Source of the DNA: Planctomycetota bacterium
GTDB lineage: Bacteria; Planctomycetota; SZUA-567; JAFGGJ01
Reading direction: 5' to 3'
Assembly: GCA_016930595.1 (NCBI GenBank)
Contig: JAFGGJ010000034.1
Location: 1 to 34,331, forward strand
Length of the DNA stretch: 34,331 nucleotides
In this document: positions 7,154 to 14,527 of the stretch, in pieces
Position numbering within the stretch: position 1 is the stretch's first letter
Layout of the letters: each line of letters opens with the position of its first letter
Notes under the pieces: generated by a model
Seen by the model: only the letters and a program-made list of their open reading frames with translations
Database searches by the model: none
What the model was told of the DNA's origin: nothing
Translations under genes and position numbers: made by a program

Positions 7154-8480
7154 CGCCATTGCCAACATAGGGCGTATTCCCGAACTCCGCAAGAAGCTCC
7201 TCGCCACGGCGGGTATTCTCGCTCTCGCCAGGATAGGCATCTGGCTCCCTGTCCCGGGTATCGCCGTCGACAGGCTCACCGATCTCGTCAACTCCGTTTC
7301 CTCCGGCGCCTTCGGTAAAGTCTTCGCCCTTGCCGACCTCTTTGCCGGTGGAGCGCTCACCAGGGCCAGCCTCTTCGCCCTCGGCGTCATGCCGTATATC
7401 ACCGCGTCCATCGTTTTTCAGGTTCTCATCGCGGTCATCCCTTCGCTGGAGAAAATCGCCAAGGAAGGCGAAAGCGGCCGCCGCAAGATCAACCAGTACA
7501 CCCGCTACGCCGCCGTCGTCATCTGTATCGTCCAGGGTTTCGGCCTCGCCTCCGCCGCTTACGGCATGACACCGCCCATCGTCCTTGCCGAATACTCCCG
7601 CTTCGGATTCATCGCCACCGCCGTCGTTGCCATGACCGCCGGCTCCCTCCTCCTCATGTGGATGGGCGAGCAGATCGACGAATTCGGTATCGGCTCCGGC
7701 ATAAGCCTCATCATCATGATCAATATCATCAGCCGTGCTCCCACCGCCGTCAGCCACGTCTACAGGAGCTTCGACTGGACCCTGGGCTCCGCGGAACAGG
7801 GCAACATCGATCCCGCCCGCCTCGTCATGCTCCTCGGCCTCTTCATCTTCATGATCATGGCCGTGGTCATGATCACCCAGGCACAGCGCCGCATCCCCAT
7901 GAATCACGCCCGGCGCGGCGGCATGGGTTTTGCTCAGCGCAGCTATCTGCCGCTCAAGGTCAACATGGCGGGTGTTATCTCCATTATCTTCGCCCAGGCC
8001 ATCATGATGATCCCCGGCATTCTCGGCAGCGTCAACAGCTACTGGCTCCGCAGGCTCGCCGCTCCCTTCCAGCCATGGAACTTCTGGTACGTCACCGTCT
8101 ACATGCTCCTCATCATCTTCTTCACCTATTTCTACACGGCCGTCGTTTTCAACCCGCTCGAACATGCCCACCAGTTCAAGTCCTATGGAGCCTTTATCCC
8201 CGGCATCAGGCCCGGCCGCAAGACCGCGGAATACCTCGAATGGGTCATGAACCGCATTACTCTTCCGGGCGCCGTCTTTCTTGCGATCATCGCCGTTTTC
8301 CCGCAGATCGTCTCCAGTACCATGAACGTTGACTACCTTGTCGCCAGCTTCTTCGGCGGCACCGGCCTCCTTATCGTCGTCGGCGTTGCCCTCGACCTTG
8401 TCCAGCGCATCGAAAACTACTTCATGATGCAGTACTATGACGGCTTTCTCAAGGGCGGTCGCGTGAGAGGCAGGAGGTAG
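7146..8480 (+). CDS. secY: Protein translocase subunit SecY
   Basis: SecY forms the protein-conducting channel of the Sec translocon in the inner membrane. The 444-aa product has the normal length and about ten hydrophobic segments. Conserved blocks include the first helix with PVPGI, the FAGGALTRASLFALGVMPYITASI region, the FAQRSYLPLKVNMAGVISIIFA segment, and the C-terminal GGTGLLIVVGVALD with YDGFLKGGRVRGR. The ATG 7146 start lies inside the rplO end (eight-base overlap) with TGGAG at 7131-7135 as SD, so it is probably translationally coupled. Position between rplO and adk is the classic spc arrangement. Confidence 0.98.
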   Translation: MLDAIANIGRIPELRKKLLATAGILALARIGIWLPVPGIAVDRLTDLVNSVSSGAFGKVFALADLFAGGALTRASLFALGVMPYITASIVFQVLIAVIPSLEKIAKEGESGRRKINQYTRYAAVVICIVQGFGLASAAYGMTPPIVLAEYSRFGFIATAVVAMTAGSLLLMWMGEQIDEFGIGSGISLIIMINIISRAPTAVSHVYRSFDWTLGSAEQGNIDPARLVMLLGLFIFMIMAVVMITQAQRRIPMNHARRGGMGFAQRSYLPLKVNMAGVISIIFAQAIMMIPGILGSVNSYWLRRLAAPFQPWNFWYVTVYMLLIIFFTYFYTAVVFNPLEHAHQFKSYGAFIPGIRPGRKTAEYLEWVMNRITLPGAVFLAIIAVFPQIVSSTMNVDYLVASFFGGTGLLIVVGVALDLVQRIENYFMMQYYDGFLKGGRVRGRR

Positions 8481-8483
8481 CCC

Positions 8484-9137
8484 GTGAACCTCGTTTTTCT
8501 CGGTCCCCCGGGCGCCGGCAAAGGTACTCAGGCCGTCGATATCGCCAAGGAACGCGGCATCTGCCACATCTCCACCGGCGATATCCTCCGCAAGGCCGTG
8601 CGCGACGGTACTCCCACCGGCCTGAAGGCCAAGGCCTTCATGGATGCCGGCGAACTCGTCCCGGACGACGTCGTCGTCGATATCGTTACCGACGCCCTTG
8701 CCGCCCCGGACTGCGCTTCCGGCTGGATTCTGGACGGTTTTCCGAGGACCCTTCCGCAGGCCCGGGCTCTCGATGCCGGCACTTCCCGCCTCGGCCTGCC
8801 CGGCGTGCAACTCGTCCTCTTCTTCAATGTCCCGGATGACGTGGTTGTCTCCCGCCTGTCCGGCAGGAGAATGTGCCGTGCTTGCGGGGCCAGCTTCCAT
8901 ATCGATTTCATGCCGCCCGCCGCCGAAGGCGTCTGTGACAAGTGCGGCGGTCAGCTCTACCAGCGTGATGACGACAGGCCCGATACGGTCAGGAACCGTC
9001 TCGCCGCCTATCGTAAGGATACCGAGCCCCTCGTCTCTTTTTATCGCGACAAGGGCCTCCTTCGTGATGTGAAAGGTGATGCCGGACCCGGGGATGTCCG
9101 GAGATTCATTGATGACATCCTAGGTGAAGGCTTATAG
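8484..9137 (+). CDS. adk: Adenylate kinase (zinc LID form)
   Basis: Adenylate kinase interconverts ATP + AMP and 2 ADP in the cytoplasm. The 217-aa product has the P-loop GPPGAGKGT (residues 7-15), the AMP-binding STGDILR block (30-36), LDGFPRTLPQA (83-93) and a LID with four cysteines, C131xxC134 and C151xxC154, which form the structural zinc site of long bacterial Adks. The start is GTG 8484, with AGGAGGT (8472-8478) lying across the secY stop. The secY-adk-map order is the common one in Gram-positives and many other phyla. Confidence 0.97.
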   Translation: MNLVFLGPPGAGKGTQAVDIAKERGICHISTGDILRKAVRDGTPTGLKAKAFMDAGELVPDDVVVDIVTDALAAPDCASGWILDGFPRTLPQARALDAGTSRLGLPGVQLVLFFNVPDDVVVSRLSGRRMCRACGASFHIDFMPPAAEGVCDKCGGQLYQRDDDRPDTVRNRLAAYRKDTEPLVSFYRDKGLLRDVKGDAGPGDVRRFIDDILGEGL

Positions 9138-9143
9138 TGTGAA

Positions 9144-9902
9144 TTGGCTATCCAGATCAAAAACAAGGCCGAAATCGCCCGGATTCGTGAAGCCGGTCGT
9201 GTCGTCGCCTCTGCTCTCAAGGCGGCTGGCGAAATGATCGCGCCGGGTGTCACAACCGGGTGCATCAACGCCCGCATGGAAGAAGTCATCGATGCCTGGG
9301 GCGCCCAGTACGCTTTCCCCCTGGAAGCCGGCTTCCCCACGGCCGCCTGCATCTCCGTCAATGAAGAAGTCGTTCATGGGGTCCCGGGCGACAGGGTTCT
9401 CCAGGAAGGCGATATCGTCAGCGTCGACGTCGGCGCCAGACTCGACGGCTTCATCGGTGACGCCGCATGGACCTTCCCCGTCGGCAGGGTCGGCGACGTT
9501 GCTTCCGCCCTCCTTGATGCCGGCCGCAACGCCATGCTCGCGGGTACGTCCCAGGCCAGGGACGGCAACTCACTTGACGATATCGGCAGGGCCGTTGAAT
9601 CTTCCGCCCGGGCCGCAGGTTTCCATGTCGTCAGGGATTTCGTCGGCCACGGCGTCGGCCGTCACCTACACGAAGAGCCCCAGGTCCCCAATTACTCCCC
9701 CGTCCCCAAGGCCCTCAAGGATATCACCCTTCGGGAAGGCATGGTCCTCGCCGTTGAGCCCATGCTTAATGTCGGTACTCATAAAGTTGATGTTTCCAGT
9801 GACGGCTGGACCGTCGTTACCCACGACGGCTCGCTTTCCTGTCACTTTGAACATACTGTTGCCGTTGGTCCGGACGGCGGGATGATTCTTACCGCCATCT
9901 GA
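9144..9902 (+). CDS. map: Methionine aminopeptidase type I (TTG start)
   Basis: MetAP removes the initiator Met from nascent proteins. The 252-aa product has the pita-bread fold signatures and every metal ligand: D95, D106, H169, E205 and E236; H78 of the substrate pocket (EEVVHGVPG) is also kept. The N-terminus begins directly with KNKAEIARIREAGRV, so it is the short type Ia form without a zinc-finger extension. The start is TTG 9144 (TTG-GCT-ATC), the same start context as rpsE; only a weak SD (GTGAAGG, distant) is visible. Seven codons after the start the family alignment begins. Confidence 0.95.
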   Translation: MAIQIKNKAEIARIREAGRVVASALKAAGEMIAPGVTTGCINARMEEVIDAWGAQYAFPLEAGFPTAACISVNEEVVHGVPGDRVLQEGDIVSVDVGARLDGFIGDAAWTFPVGRVGDVASALLDAGRNAMLAGTSQARDGNSLDDIGRAVESSARAAGFHVVRDFVGHGVGRHLHEEPQVPNYSPVPKALKDITLREGMVLAVEPMLNVGTHKVDVSSDGWTVVTHDGSLSCHFEHTVAVGPDGGMILTAI

Positions 9903-9956
9903 TTGCCCGGCCGTTCGGTGCGTTTCCGCCCGCCTGCGGCCTGAAGAAAGGAGCTT

Positions 9957-10229
9957 ATGGCGAAAAAGGATGAAGCGCTGAGGCTCGAAGGCAAGGTCCT
10001 TGAGTCCTTGCCCAATGACACTTTCAAGGTTGAGCTTCCTAACGGCCATGTCATTGAAGCCTATGTCTCGGGCCGCATGAGAATGCACTTCATCAGGATC
10101 CTCCCTGGCGATACCGTCCAGATCGAAGTCAGCCCCTACGACCTCGCCAGGGGACGGATCGTTTACAGAGGTAAGGCTCTTCCCAAGGATGATGATTTCG
10201 AAGAAGAAGAGGATGGAGATGAACAATGA
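9957..10229 (+). CDS. infA: Translation initiation factor IF-1 with acidic C-terminal tail
   Basis: IF-1 blocks the A site of the 30S subunit during initiation. The OB fold covers residues 1-73: [42 protein letters not shown] and the [11 protein letters not shown] end. The product is 90 aa, against about 72 in most bacteria; the extra 17 residues are strongly acidic ([13 protein letters not shown]). ATG 9957 follows GAAAGGAG (9946-9953) closely. A 54-base gap separates it from map and holds no visible gene. The last codons overlap rpmJ. Confidence 0.96.
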   Translation: MAKKDEALRLEGKVLESLPNDTFKVELPNGHVIEAYVSGRMRMHFIRILPGDTVQIEVSPYDLARGRIVYRGKALPKDDDFEEEEDGDEQ

Positions 10230-10342
10230 AGGTTAAGCCTTCTATCAGACGGCGTTGTGAACACTGCCGTATCATCAAGCGGCACGGTAAAGTCCGCGTC
10301 ATCTGTAAGCGTAACCCCAAGCACAAGATGCGTCAGAAATAG
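10226..10342 (+). CDS. rpmJ: 50S ribosomal protein L36 (zinc-binding form)
   Basis: This 38-aa gene is L36, the smallest 50S protein, located between infA and rpsM as in most bacteria. It starts [14 protein letters not shown] and ends NPKHKMRQK. Zinc ligands C11, C14, C27 and H33 are all present, so this is the C-plus form. ATG 10226 overlaps the infA stop (ATGA); GGAG at 10215-10218 is a fair SD, seven bases upstream. Confidence 0.97.
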   Translation: MKVKPSIRRRCEHCRIIKRHGKVRVICKRNPKHKMRQK

Positions 10343-10354
10343 AAAGGACTGCTC

Positions 10355-10738
10355 ATGCCTCGTATCGCAGGTATCGACGTCCCGGGCGAAAAGGTACTCT
10401 GGGTTTCCCTTACCTACATCTTCGGCATCGGTCCCGCCTCCGGCAGAAAAATCTGCGCCGACCTCGGCTTCAACCCGCAGATGCGCGCCAGGGAGCTCTC
10501 CGAAGACCAGATCAGCCGCCTCAACTCCCATATCGACGAAAACTACCCCGTCGAAGGCCAGCTCCGCCAGCAGCTCGTCCAGAACGTCAACCGCCTTAAG
10601 AAAATCCAGTGCTATCGCGGCATCCGCCATATTCGCGGCCTCCCCGTAAGGGGCCAGCGCACCAGGACCAACGCTCGTACGCGCAAGGGCAAAAAGAAAA
10701 CCGTCGCCGTCAAGCGCGGCGTCAAAGATATCCACTAA
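10355..10738 (+). CDS. rpsM: 30S ribosomal protein S13
   Basis: S13 is in the 30S head, contacting the P-site tRNA and L5. The 127-aa product starts MPRIAGIDVPGEK, contains the helix-two-turn-helix region (GIGPASGRKIC), the block CYRGIRHIRGLPVRGQRTRTNARTRKG and a lysine-rich tail (KGKKKTVAVKRG). ATG 10355 follows AAAGGA (10343-10349 region). It is twelve bases after rpmJ. Confidence 0.97.
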   Translation: MPRIAGIDVPGEKVLWVSLTYIFGIGPASGRKICADLGFNPQMRARELSEDQISRLNSHIDENYPVEGQLRQQLVQNVNRLKKIQCYRGIRHIRGLPVRGQRTRTNARTRKGKKKTVAVKRGVKDIH

Positions 10739-10753
10739 AGGGAGATTTTCAGT

Positions 10754-11137
10754 ATGGCCAAGTCCTATAGCAAGAAGAAGGTCAGAAAGGTCGTCCCGCG
10801 CGGCGTCGCACACGTCCTCTCCACCTTCAACAACACCTATATCAACATCACCGATCCCACCGGCAATACCCTTGCATGGGTCTCCGCCGGCGCCAGCAAC
10901 TTCACCGGTTCGAGGAAATCCACGCCCTTCGCCGCCCAGCGCGCCGCCGAAGCTGCCGCGGAAAAAGCCGTCGCCATGGGCATGCAGGAAGTTGAAGTGC
11001 GCGTCAAGGGCCCCGGCGCAGGCAGGGAAAGCGCAGTGCGGGGCCTCCAGTCCGGCGGCCTCGGAGTCAGCGCCATCATCGACGTCACCCCCATTCCCCA
11101 TAACGGTTGCCGCCCGCGCAAGCGCAGGCGGGTTTGA
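10754..11137 (+). CDS. rpsK: 30S ribosomal protein S11
   Basis: S11 lines the mRNA exit region of the 30S platform. The 127-aa product has the family's basic start, the [19 protein letters not shown] strand, [19 protein letters not shown], and the C-terminal signature with [29 protein letters not shown] 10754 has AGGGAGA (10738-10744) nine bases upstream, at the rpsM stop. The order rpsM-rpsK-rpsD-rpoA-rplQ is the complete alpha operon. Confidence 0.97.
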   Translation: MAKSYSKKKVRKVVPRGVAHVLSTFNNTYINITDPTGNTLAWVSAGASNFTGSRKSTPFAAQRAAEAAAEKAVAMGMQEVEVRVKGPGAGRESAVRGLQSGGLGVSAIIDVTPIPHNGCRPRKRRRV

Positions 11138-11159
11138 ATGCTTTTTGGAGGTATCCTAG

Positions 11160-11786
11160 ATGTCCAGAGAACGTGACCCTAAGTGCCGCAAGTGCCGCAG
11201 GGAGGGTATGAAGCTCTTCCTCAAGGGGGACCGCTGTAATTCCCCCAAGTGCGCCTTCGAAAAGCGCGACTTCCCGCCCGGTTCCAGGCACTGGCGCAGA
11301 GGCAAGGTCAGCGACTACGGCCTTCAGCTTCGCGAAAAGCAGAAGATCAAGCGCTACTACGGCCTCTACGAAAAACCCTTCAGGCGTCTCTTTGACCTCG
11401 CCAATACCATGTCCGGCAACACCGGCCAGAACCTTCTCGTCCTCCTCGAACGTAAACTCGATAACTGCATCCTCCGCCTCGGCTTCGCCGCCAGCATGGC
11501 CGAAGCGCGCCAGATCGTCGTCCACGGCCATGTCAGGGTCAACGGCCGCCGCTGCGACAAGCCCATGTACCTTGTCAAGCCCGGCGATGTCGTCTCTGTG
11601 AAGGAAAATGACCGCAGCAAGAACCTCGTCTCCTCCAGGCTCGCACGCACCGGCAAGCACGAACTCCCTTCCTGGCTTTCTCTCGATCCGGCTTCCATGC
11701 AGGGTACCGTTTCGAGCCTCCCTACTAGGGATGAGGTTATACTCGATATTCATGAACAGCTTGTTGTCGAATTCTGTTCCAGGTAG
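11160..11786 (+). CDS. rpsD: 30S ribosomal protein S4 (zinc-binding form)
   Basis: S4 starts 30S assembly; in some bacteria it represses the alpha operon. The 208-aa product has the N-terminal zinc site C9xxC12, C26 and C31 (DPKCRKCRREG, then GDRCNSPKC), so it is the C-plus type. The KQKIKRYYGLYEKPFRRLF block follows, then the S4 RNA-binding domain (LDNCILRLGFAASMAEARQIVVHGHVRVNG) in the middle. ATG 11160 is preceded by TGGAGG (11145-11150 region). No alpha-operon pseudoknot was recognised near rpsM. Confidence 0.97.
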   Translation: MSRERDPKCRKCRREGMKLFLKGDRCNSPKCAFEKRDFPPGSRHWRRGKVSDYGLQLREKQKIKRYYGLYEKPFRRLFDLANTMSGNTGQNLLVLLERKLDNCILRLGFAASMAEARQIVVHGHVRVNGRRCDKPMYLVKPGDVVSVKENDRSKNLVSSRLARTGKHELPSWLSLDPASMQGTVSSLPTRDEVILDIHEQLVVEFCSR

Positions 11787-11812
11787 TCGGTTTTTGGACG
11801 GAGGGCTTTGCC

Positions 11813-12859
11813 TTGGCTACAAGAGTTAGATGGTTGGGTTTCGAACTCCCCTCGCGGGTTACCGTTGACGAGGATTCCCTGTCCGATAACTATGGCAGGT
11901 TCGTAGCTGAACCCTTCGAGCGCGGCTTCGGCCATACTATCGGCAACAGCCTCCGCCGCGTCCTCCTTTCCAGTATCGAAGGCGCCGCCCCATACGCCAT
12001 CAAGATCGACGGCGTTCAGCACGAGTTCTCCGGTATCGAAGGCTGCGTCGAAGACGTCACCGATATCGTCCTCAACATAAAGTCCCTCTGCGTCAGGATG
12101 GTCGGCGAAGAGCCCGTCGTTCTCTCCATTGACAAGAAAGGGCCGGGCGCCGTCACCGCAGCAGACCTCTCCTCTCATGAACGCATCGAAATCGTCAACG
12201 GCGATCTCGTCATTGCCACCCTCACCGCCGACGTCAACTTCCACATGGACGTCATGTTCCGTAAGGGACGCGGCTACGTCCCCGACGACGAGAACATCGA
12301 CCCCAACCTCCCCGTCGGCGTCATCCCAGTCGATTCCATCTTCACCCCCGTCACGCGTGTCAGGTATTCCGTCGAAAATACACGCGTCGGCCAGCGCACC
12401 AACTATGATCGCCTTGTCCTCGAAATCTGGACTGACGCCACCGTCCGTCCCGAAAACGCCCTTATCGAAGCCTCCCTCATCCTCCGCAAGCACATCAATC
12501 CCTTCGTCCGCTTCTACGAAATGGGTCCCGAACTCCCCATGACCGGGCGCGAACAGCCTTCGCTCGAAAGCCCAGAAGCCAGGAAGCTTCGCGAGCTCAG
12601 GGACAAGCTTTCCCTCCCCGTCCAGGTCCTCGACCCCTCCGTTCGCGCAGAGAACTGCCTCAGCGCGGAAGGCATCACCACCATCGGCGACCTTGTCCGC
12701 CGCACCGAACAGGACATGCTCGCCGTCCGCAACTTCGGCAAAACCTCCCTCGTCGAACTCAAGCGCAAGCTCGCCGACATGGGGCTCTCCTTCGGCATGG
12801 AACTCCCCGAAGAAGTCATCGCCGTTCTTGAAGTCGACGAGGAAGAACAGCAGGAATAG
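11813..12859 (+). CDS. rpoA: DNA-directed RNA polymerase subunit alpha (TTG start)
   Basis: Alpha nucleates RNA polymerase assembly; its C-terminal domain touches UP elements and activators. The 348-aa product has the N-terminal dimerisation domain (RGFGHTIGNSLRRVLLSSIEGAA at about 40-60), the insert with HMDVMFRKGRGYVP, and the C-terminal domain with the helix-hairpin-helix NCLSAEGITTIGDLV and NFGKTSLVELKRKLADMGL. A short acidic tail (EVDEEEQQE) extends past the usual end. The start is TTG 11813, seven bases after GGAGGG (11800-11805); the N-terminus MATRVRWLGFELP fits the family. Confidence 0.97.
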   Translation: MATRVRWLGFELPSRVTVDEDSLSDNYGRFVAEPFERGFGHTIGNSLRRVLLSSIEGAAPYAIKIDGVQHEFSGIEGCVEDVTDIVLNIKSLCVRMVGEEPVVLSIDKKGPGAVTAADLSSHERIEIVNGDLVIATLTADVNFHMDVMFRKGRGYVPDDENIDPNLPVGVIPVDSIFTPVTRVRYSVENTRVGQRTNYDRLVLEIWTDATVRPENALIEASLILRKHINPFVRFYEMGPELPMTGREQPSLESPEARKLRELRDKLSLPVQVLDPSVRAENCLSAEGITTIGDLVRRTEQDMLAVRNFGKTSLVELKRKLADMGLSFGMELPEEVIAVLEVDEEEQQE

Positions 12860-12868
12860 GAGCTTACC

Positions 12869-13333
12869 GTGCGACACCGCAAGGCTTCCAACCATTTCGG
12901 ACGCACCAAGGAACACCGCGCCGCCATGGTCCGTAACCTCGTACTCAACCTCCTCCGGCACGAGCGCATCCGTACCACCGTGCAGAAAGCCAAGGCGGCC
13001 CGCTCCCTTGCCGAAAAAGTCATTACCTGGAGCAAAAAGGGCGACCTCCACTCCCGCCGCCTTGCTCTCAAGGCCCTCGGCGGCAACAAGCCTGCCGTCC
13101 AGAAGGCCTTCAGCAGGCTGGCCAAGCGCTATGCCGACCGCCAGGGCGGTTATACCAGGATCGTCAAGCTGCCCGAGACCATCCGCCTTACCAAGGAAGA
13201 CTCCCTCGGCCGCCGCCGCAACATGTACGGCACACGCCTCGGCGATAACGCACAGATGGTCTTCCTGGAGCTCGTCGATACGCTCCCCATCGCTGAAGCC
13301 AAGGGCGGCAAGAGCGCGGCCGGCGAAGAATAG
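12869..13333 (+). CDS. rplQ: 50S ribosomal protein L17
   Basis: L17 is a 50S protein near the exit tunnel and closes the alpha operon. The 154-aa product starts MRHRKASNHFGRTKEHRAAMVRNL, the strongest family signature. Basic helices follow (HERIRTTVQKAKAARSLAEKVI), then a central helix, GGYTRIVKLPETIRLTKEDSLGRR, and a tail beyond the E. coli length ending in an alanine/glycine/glutamate segment. GTG 12869 lies ten bases after rpoA, with TAGGAG at the rpoA stop as SD. Confidence 0.96.
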   Translation: MRHRKASNHFGRTKEHRAAMVRNLVLNLLRHERIRTTVQKAKAARSLAEKVITWSKKGDLHSRRLALKALGGNKPAVQKAFSRLAKRYADRQGGYTRIVKLPETIRLTKEDSLGRRRNMYGTRLGDNAQMVFLELVDTLPIAEAKGGKSAAGEE

Positions 13334-13390
13334 CCACGTTTCTCCCCGTCGCCGCCGGCCCTCGCCGCATTTGCCGGAAAGGATCTCCGC

Positions 13391-14512
13391 GTGGACCTCT
13401 CCATCGACTGCGGCTTCCCCGGCGGCAACATCATCGTCGACCGTATTGAGCGCGACCGTGTTTTTCTGCGCCAGGATCTGCGCGACACCGAAGGGCCCTG
13501 GTTTTACTGGTGTTTCCGCGTCCGGAACGCCCCGCCGCGCCGCTTCACCTTTCACTTCACCGATGGCGATGTCCTTGCCGCACTAGGTCCAGCCGTCAGT
13601 CTTGATTCCGGTCGCACCTGGCGCTGGCTTGGCAGGGAGACCCCCGGCGAATGCTGCTTTACCTATGACTTTACGGACGCCCCCGCAGACGTCCGCTTCT
13701 CTTTCGCCATGCCCTGCCTTCAGTCGCATTTCCATGATTTCGCCCGGGAATACGCCGGTCGTCCCGGCTTCGGACTCTCTACCCTCTGCCGCTCCAACGG
13801 CGGCCGCGATGTCGAGCTTGTCCGCCTGGGCGCGGGCGAATCCGGCCGCTTGAAAGTCCTCCTCACCTGCCGTCACCACTGCTGCGAAATGATGGCCAGC
13901 TACGCGCTGGAAGGCATCATCTCTTCCGTCATGGCTGATGACGGCGACGGCGACTGGTTCCGTTCCAACGTCGATTTCCTCATCGTGCCCTTTGTTGACA
14001 AAGACGGCGTTGAACAGGGCGACCAGGGCAAGAACCGCCGCCCCAGGGATCACGGCAGGGACTATGCCGGCGACAGCATCTATGCCGAAACTTTCGCTCT
14101 CCGCTCCCTCGTCCCCCGCTGGCTTGACGGCGGGCCTTTCGCACAGATGGACCTCCATTGCCCGCACATACGCGGCGAGTATAACGAGTCCGTTTATCTC
14201 GTCGGCCAGAGCGGCGATGCCGCTTGGGGTGAGCAGTGCGCTTTCGGAAATATCCTCGAAGAAGTTCAGTCCGGCGTCCTGCGCTACCGGGCCGCCGACA
14301 ACCTGCCTTTCGGCAAGGCCTGGAATAAAGGCGTCAACTATGCCCTGGGCAAGGGGTGTTCAACCTGGGCCTCGGAGCTCCCCGGCGTCACGCTCGCTGG
14401 CGGCATCGAGATCCCCTACGCTGTTGCCAGCGGGGCGGAAGTCAACGCCGATACCGCCAGGCTCTTCGGTCGAGACCTCGCCCTCGCCTTCCGCCGCTAT
14501 CTTGACCGCTGA
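13391..14512 (+). CDS. M14-family zinc carboxypeptidase, cytosolic-carboxypeptidase-like
   Basis: The 373-aa product has a beta-rich N-terminal domain (residues 1-125; WFYWCFRVRNAPP resembles the N-domain of CCP/AGBL-type carboxypeptidases) and an M14 catalytic domain (126-373). Zinc ligands fit H163 and E166 (HCCE, the HxxE motif) and H256 (DLHCPH). VPFVDKDGVEQGD matches the substrate-binding DGV-G block, and E329 (TWASELPG) is a candidate catalytic Glu. No signal peptide is seen, so it is probably cytoplasmic. CCP-like enzymes trim C-terminal residues or side-chain Glu; the substrate here is unknown. GTG 13391 has GAAAGGA seven bases upstream. It follows rplQ by 57 bases with no terminator seen, so read-through from the ribosomal operon is likely. 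Confidence 0.78.
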   Translation: MDLSIDCGFPGGNIIVDRIERDRVFLRQDLRDTEGPWFYWCFRVRNAPPRRFTFHFTDGDVLAALGPAVSLDSGRTWRWLGRETPGECCFTYDFTDAPADVRFSFAMPCLQSHFHDFAREYAGRPGFGLSTLCRSNGGRDVELVRLGAGESGRLKVLLTCRHHCCEMMASYALEGIISSVMADDGDGDWFRSNVDFLIVPFVDKDGVEQGDQGKNRRPRDHGRDYAGDSIYAETFALRSLVPRWLDGGPFAQMDLHCPHIRGEYNESVYLVGQSGDAAWGEQCAFGNILEEVQSGVLRYRAADNLPFGKAWNKGVNYALGKGCSTWASELPGVTLAGGIEIPYAVASGAEVNADTARLFGRDLALAFRRYLDR

Positions 14513-14527
14513 CTTCCGCTCGCCTTT

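Noticed and set aside
7077..8900. Long - strand open frame (about 600 codons) opposite secY and adk
   Set aside because: Antisense shadow of well-supported genes with acidic, repetitive, unstructured translation.
9903..9956. 54-base gap between map and infA as a possible extra gene or attenuator
   Set aside because: No open frame with a start and no strong hairpin; it only carries the infA SD.
11750..13555. Long open frame on the - strand (about 600 codons) opposite rpoA and rplQ
   Set aside because: It lies fully antisense to rpoA and rplQ, and its composition is the mirror of GC-rich codon use; no SD or family match.
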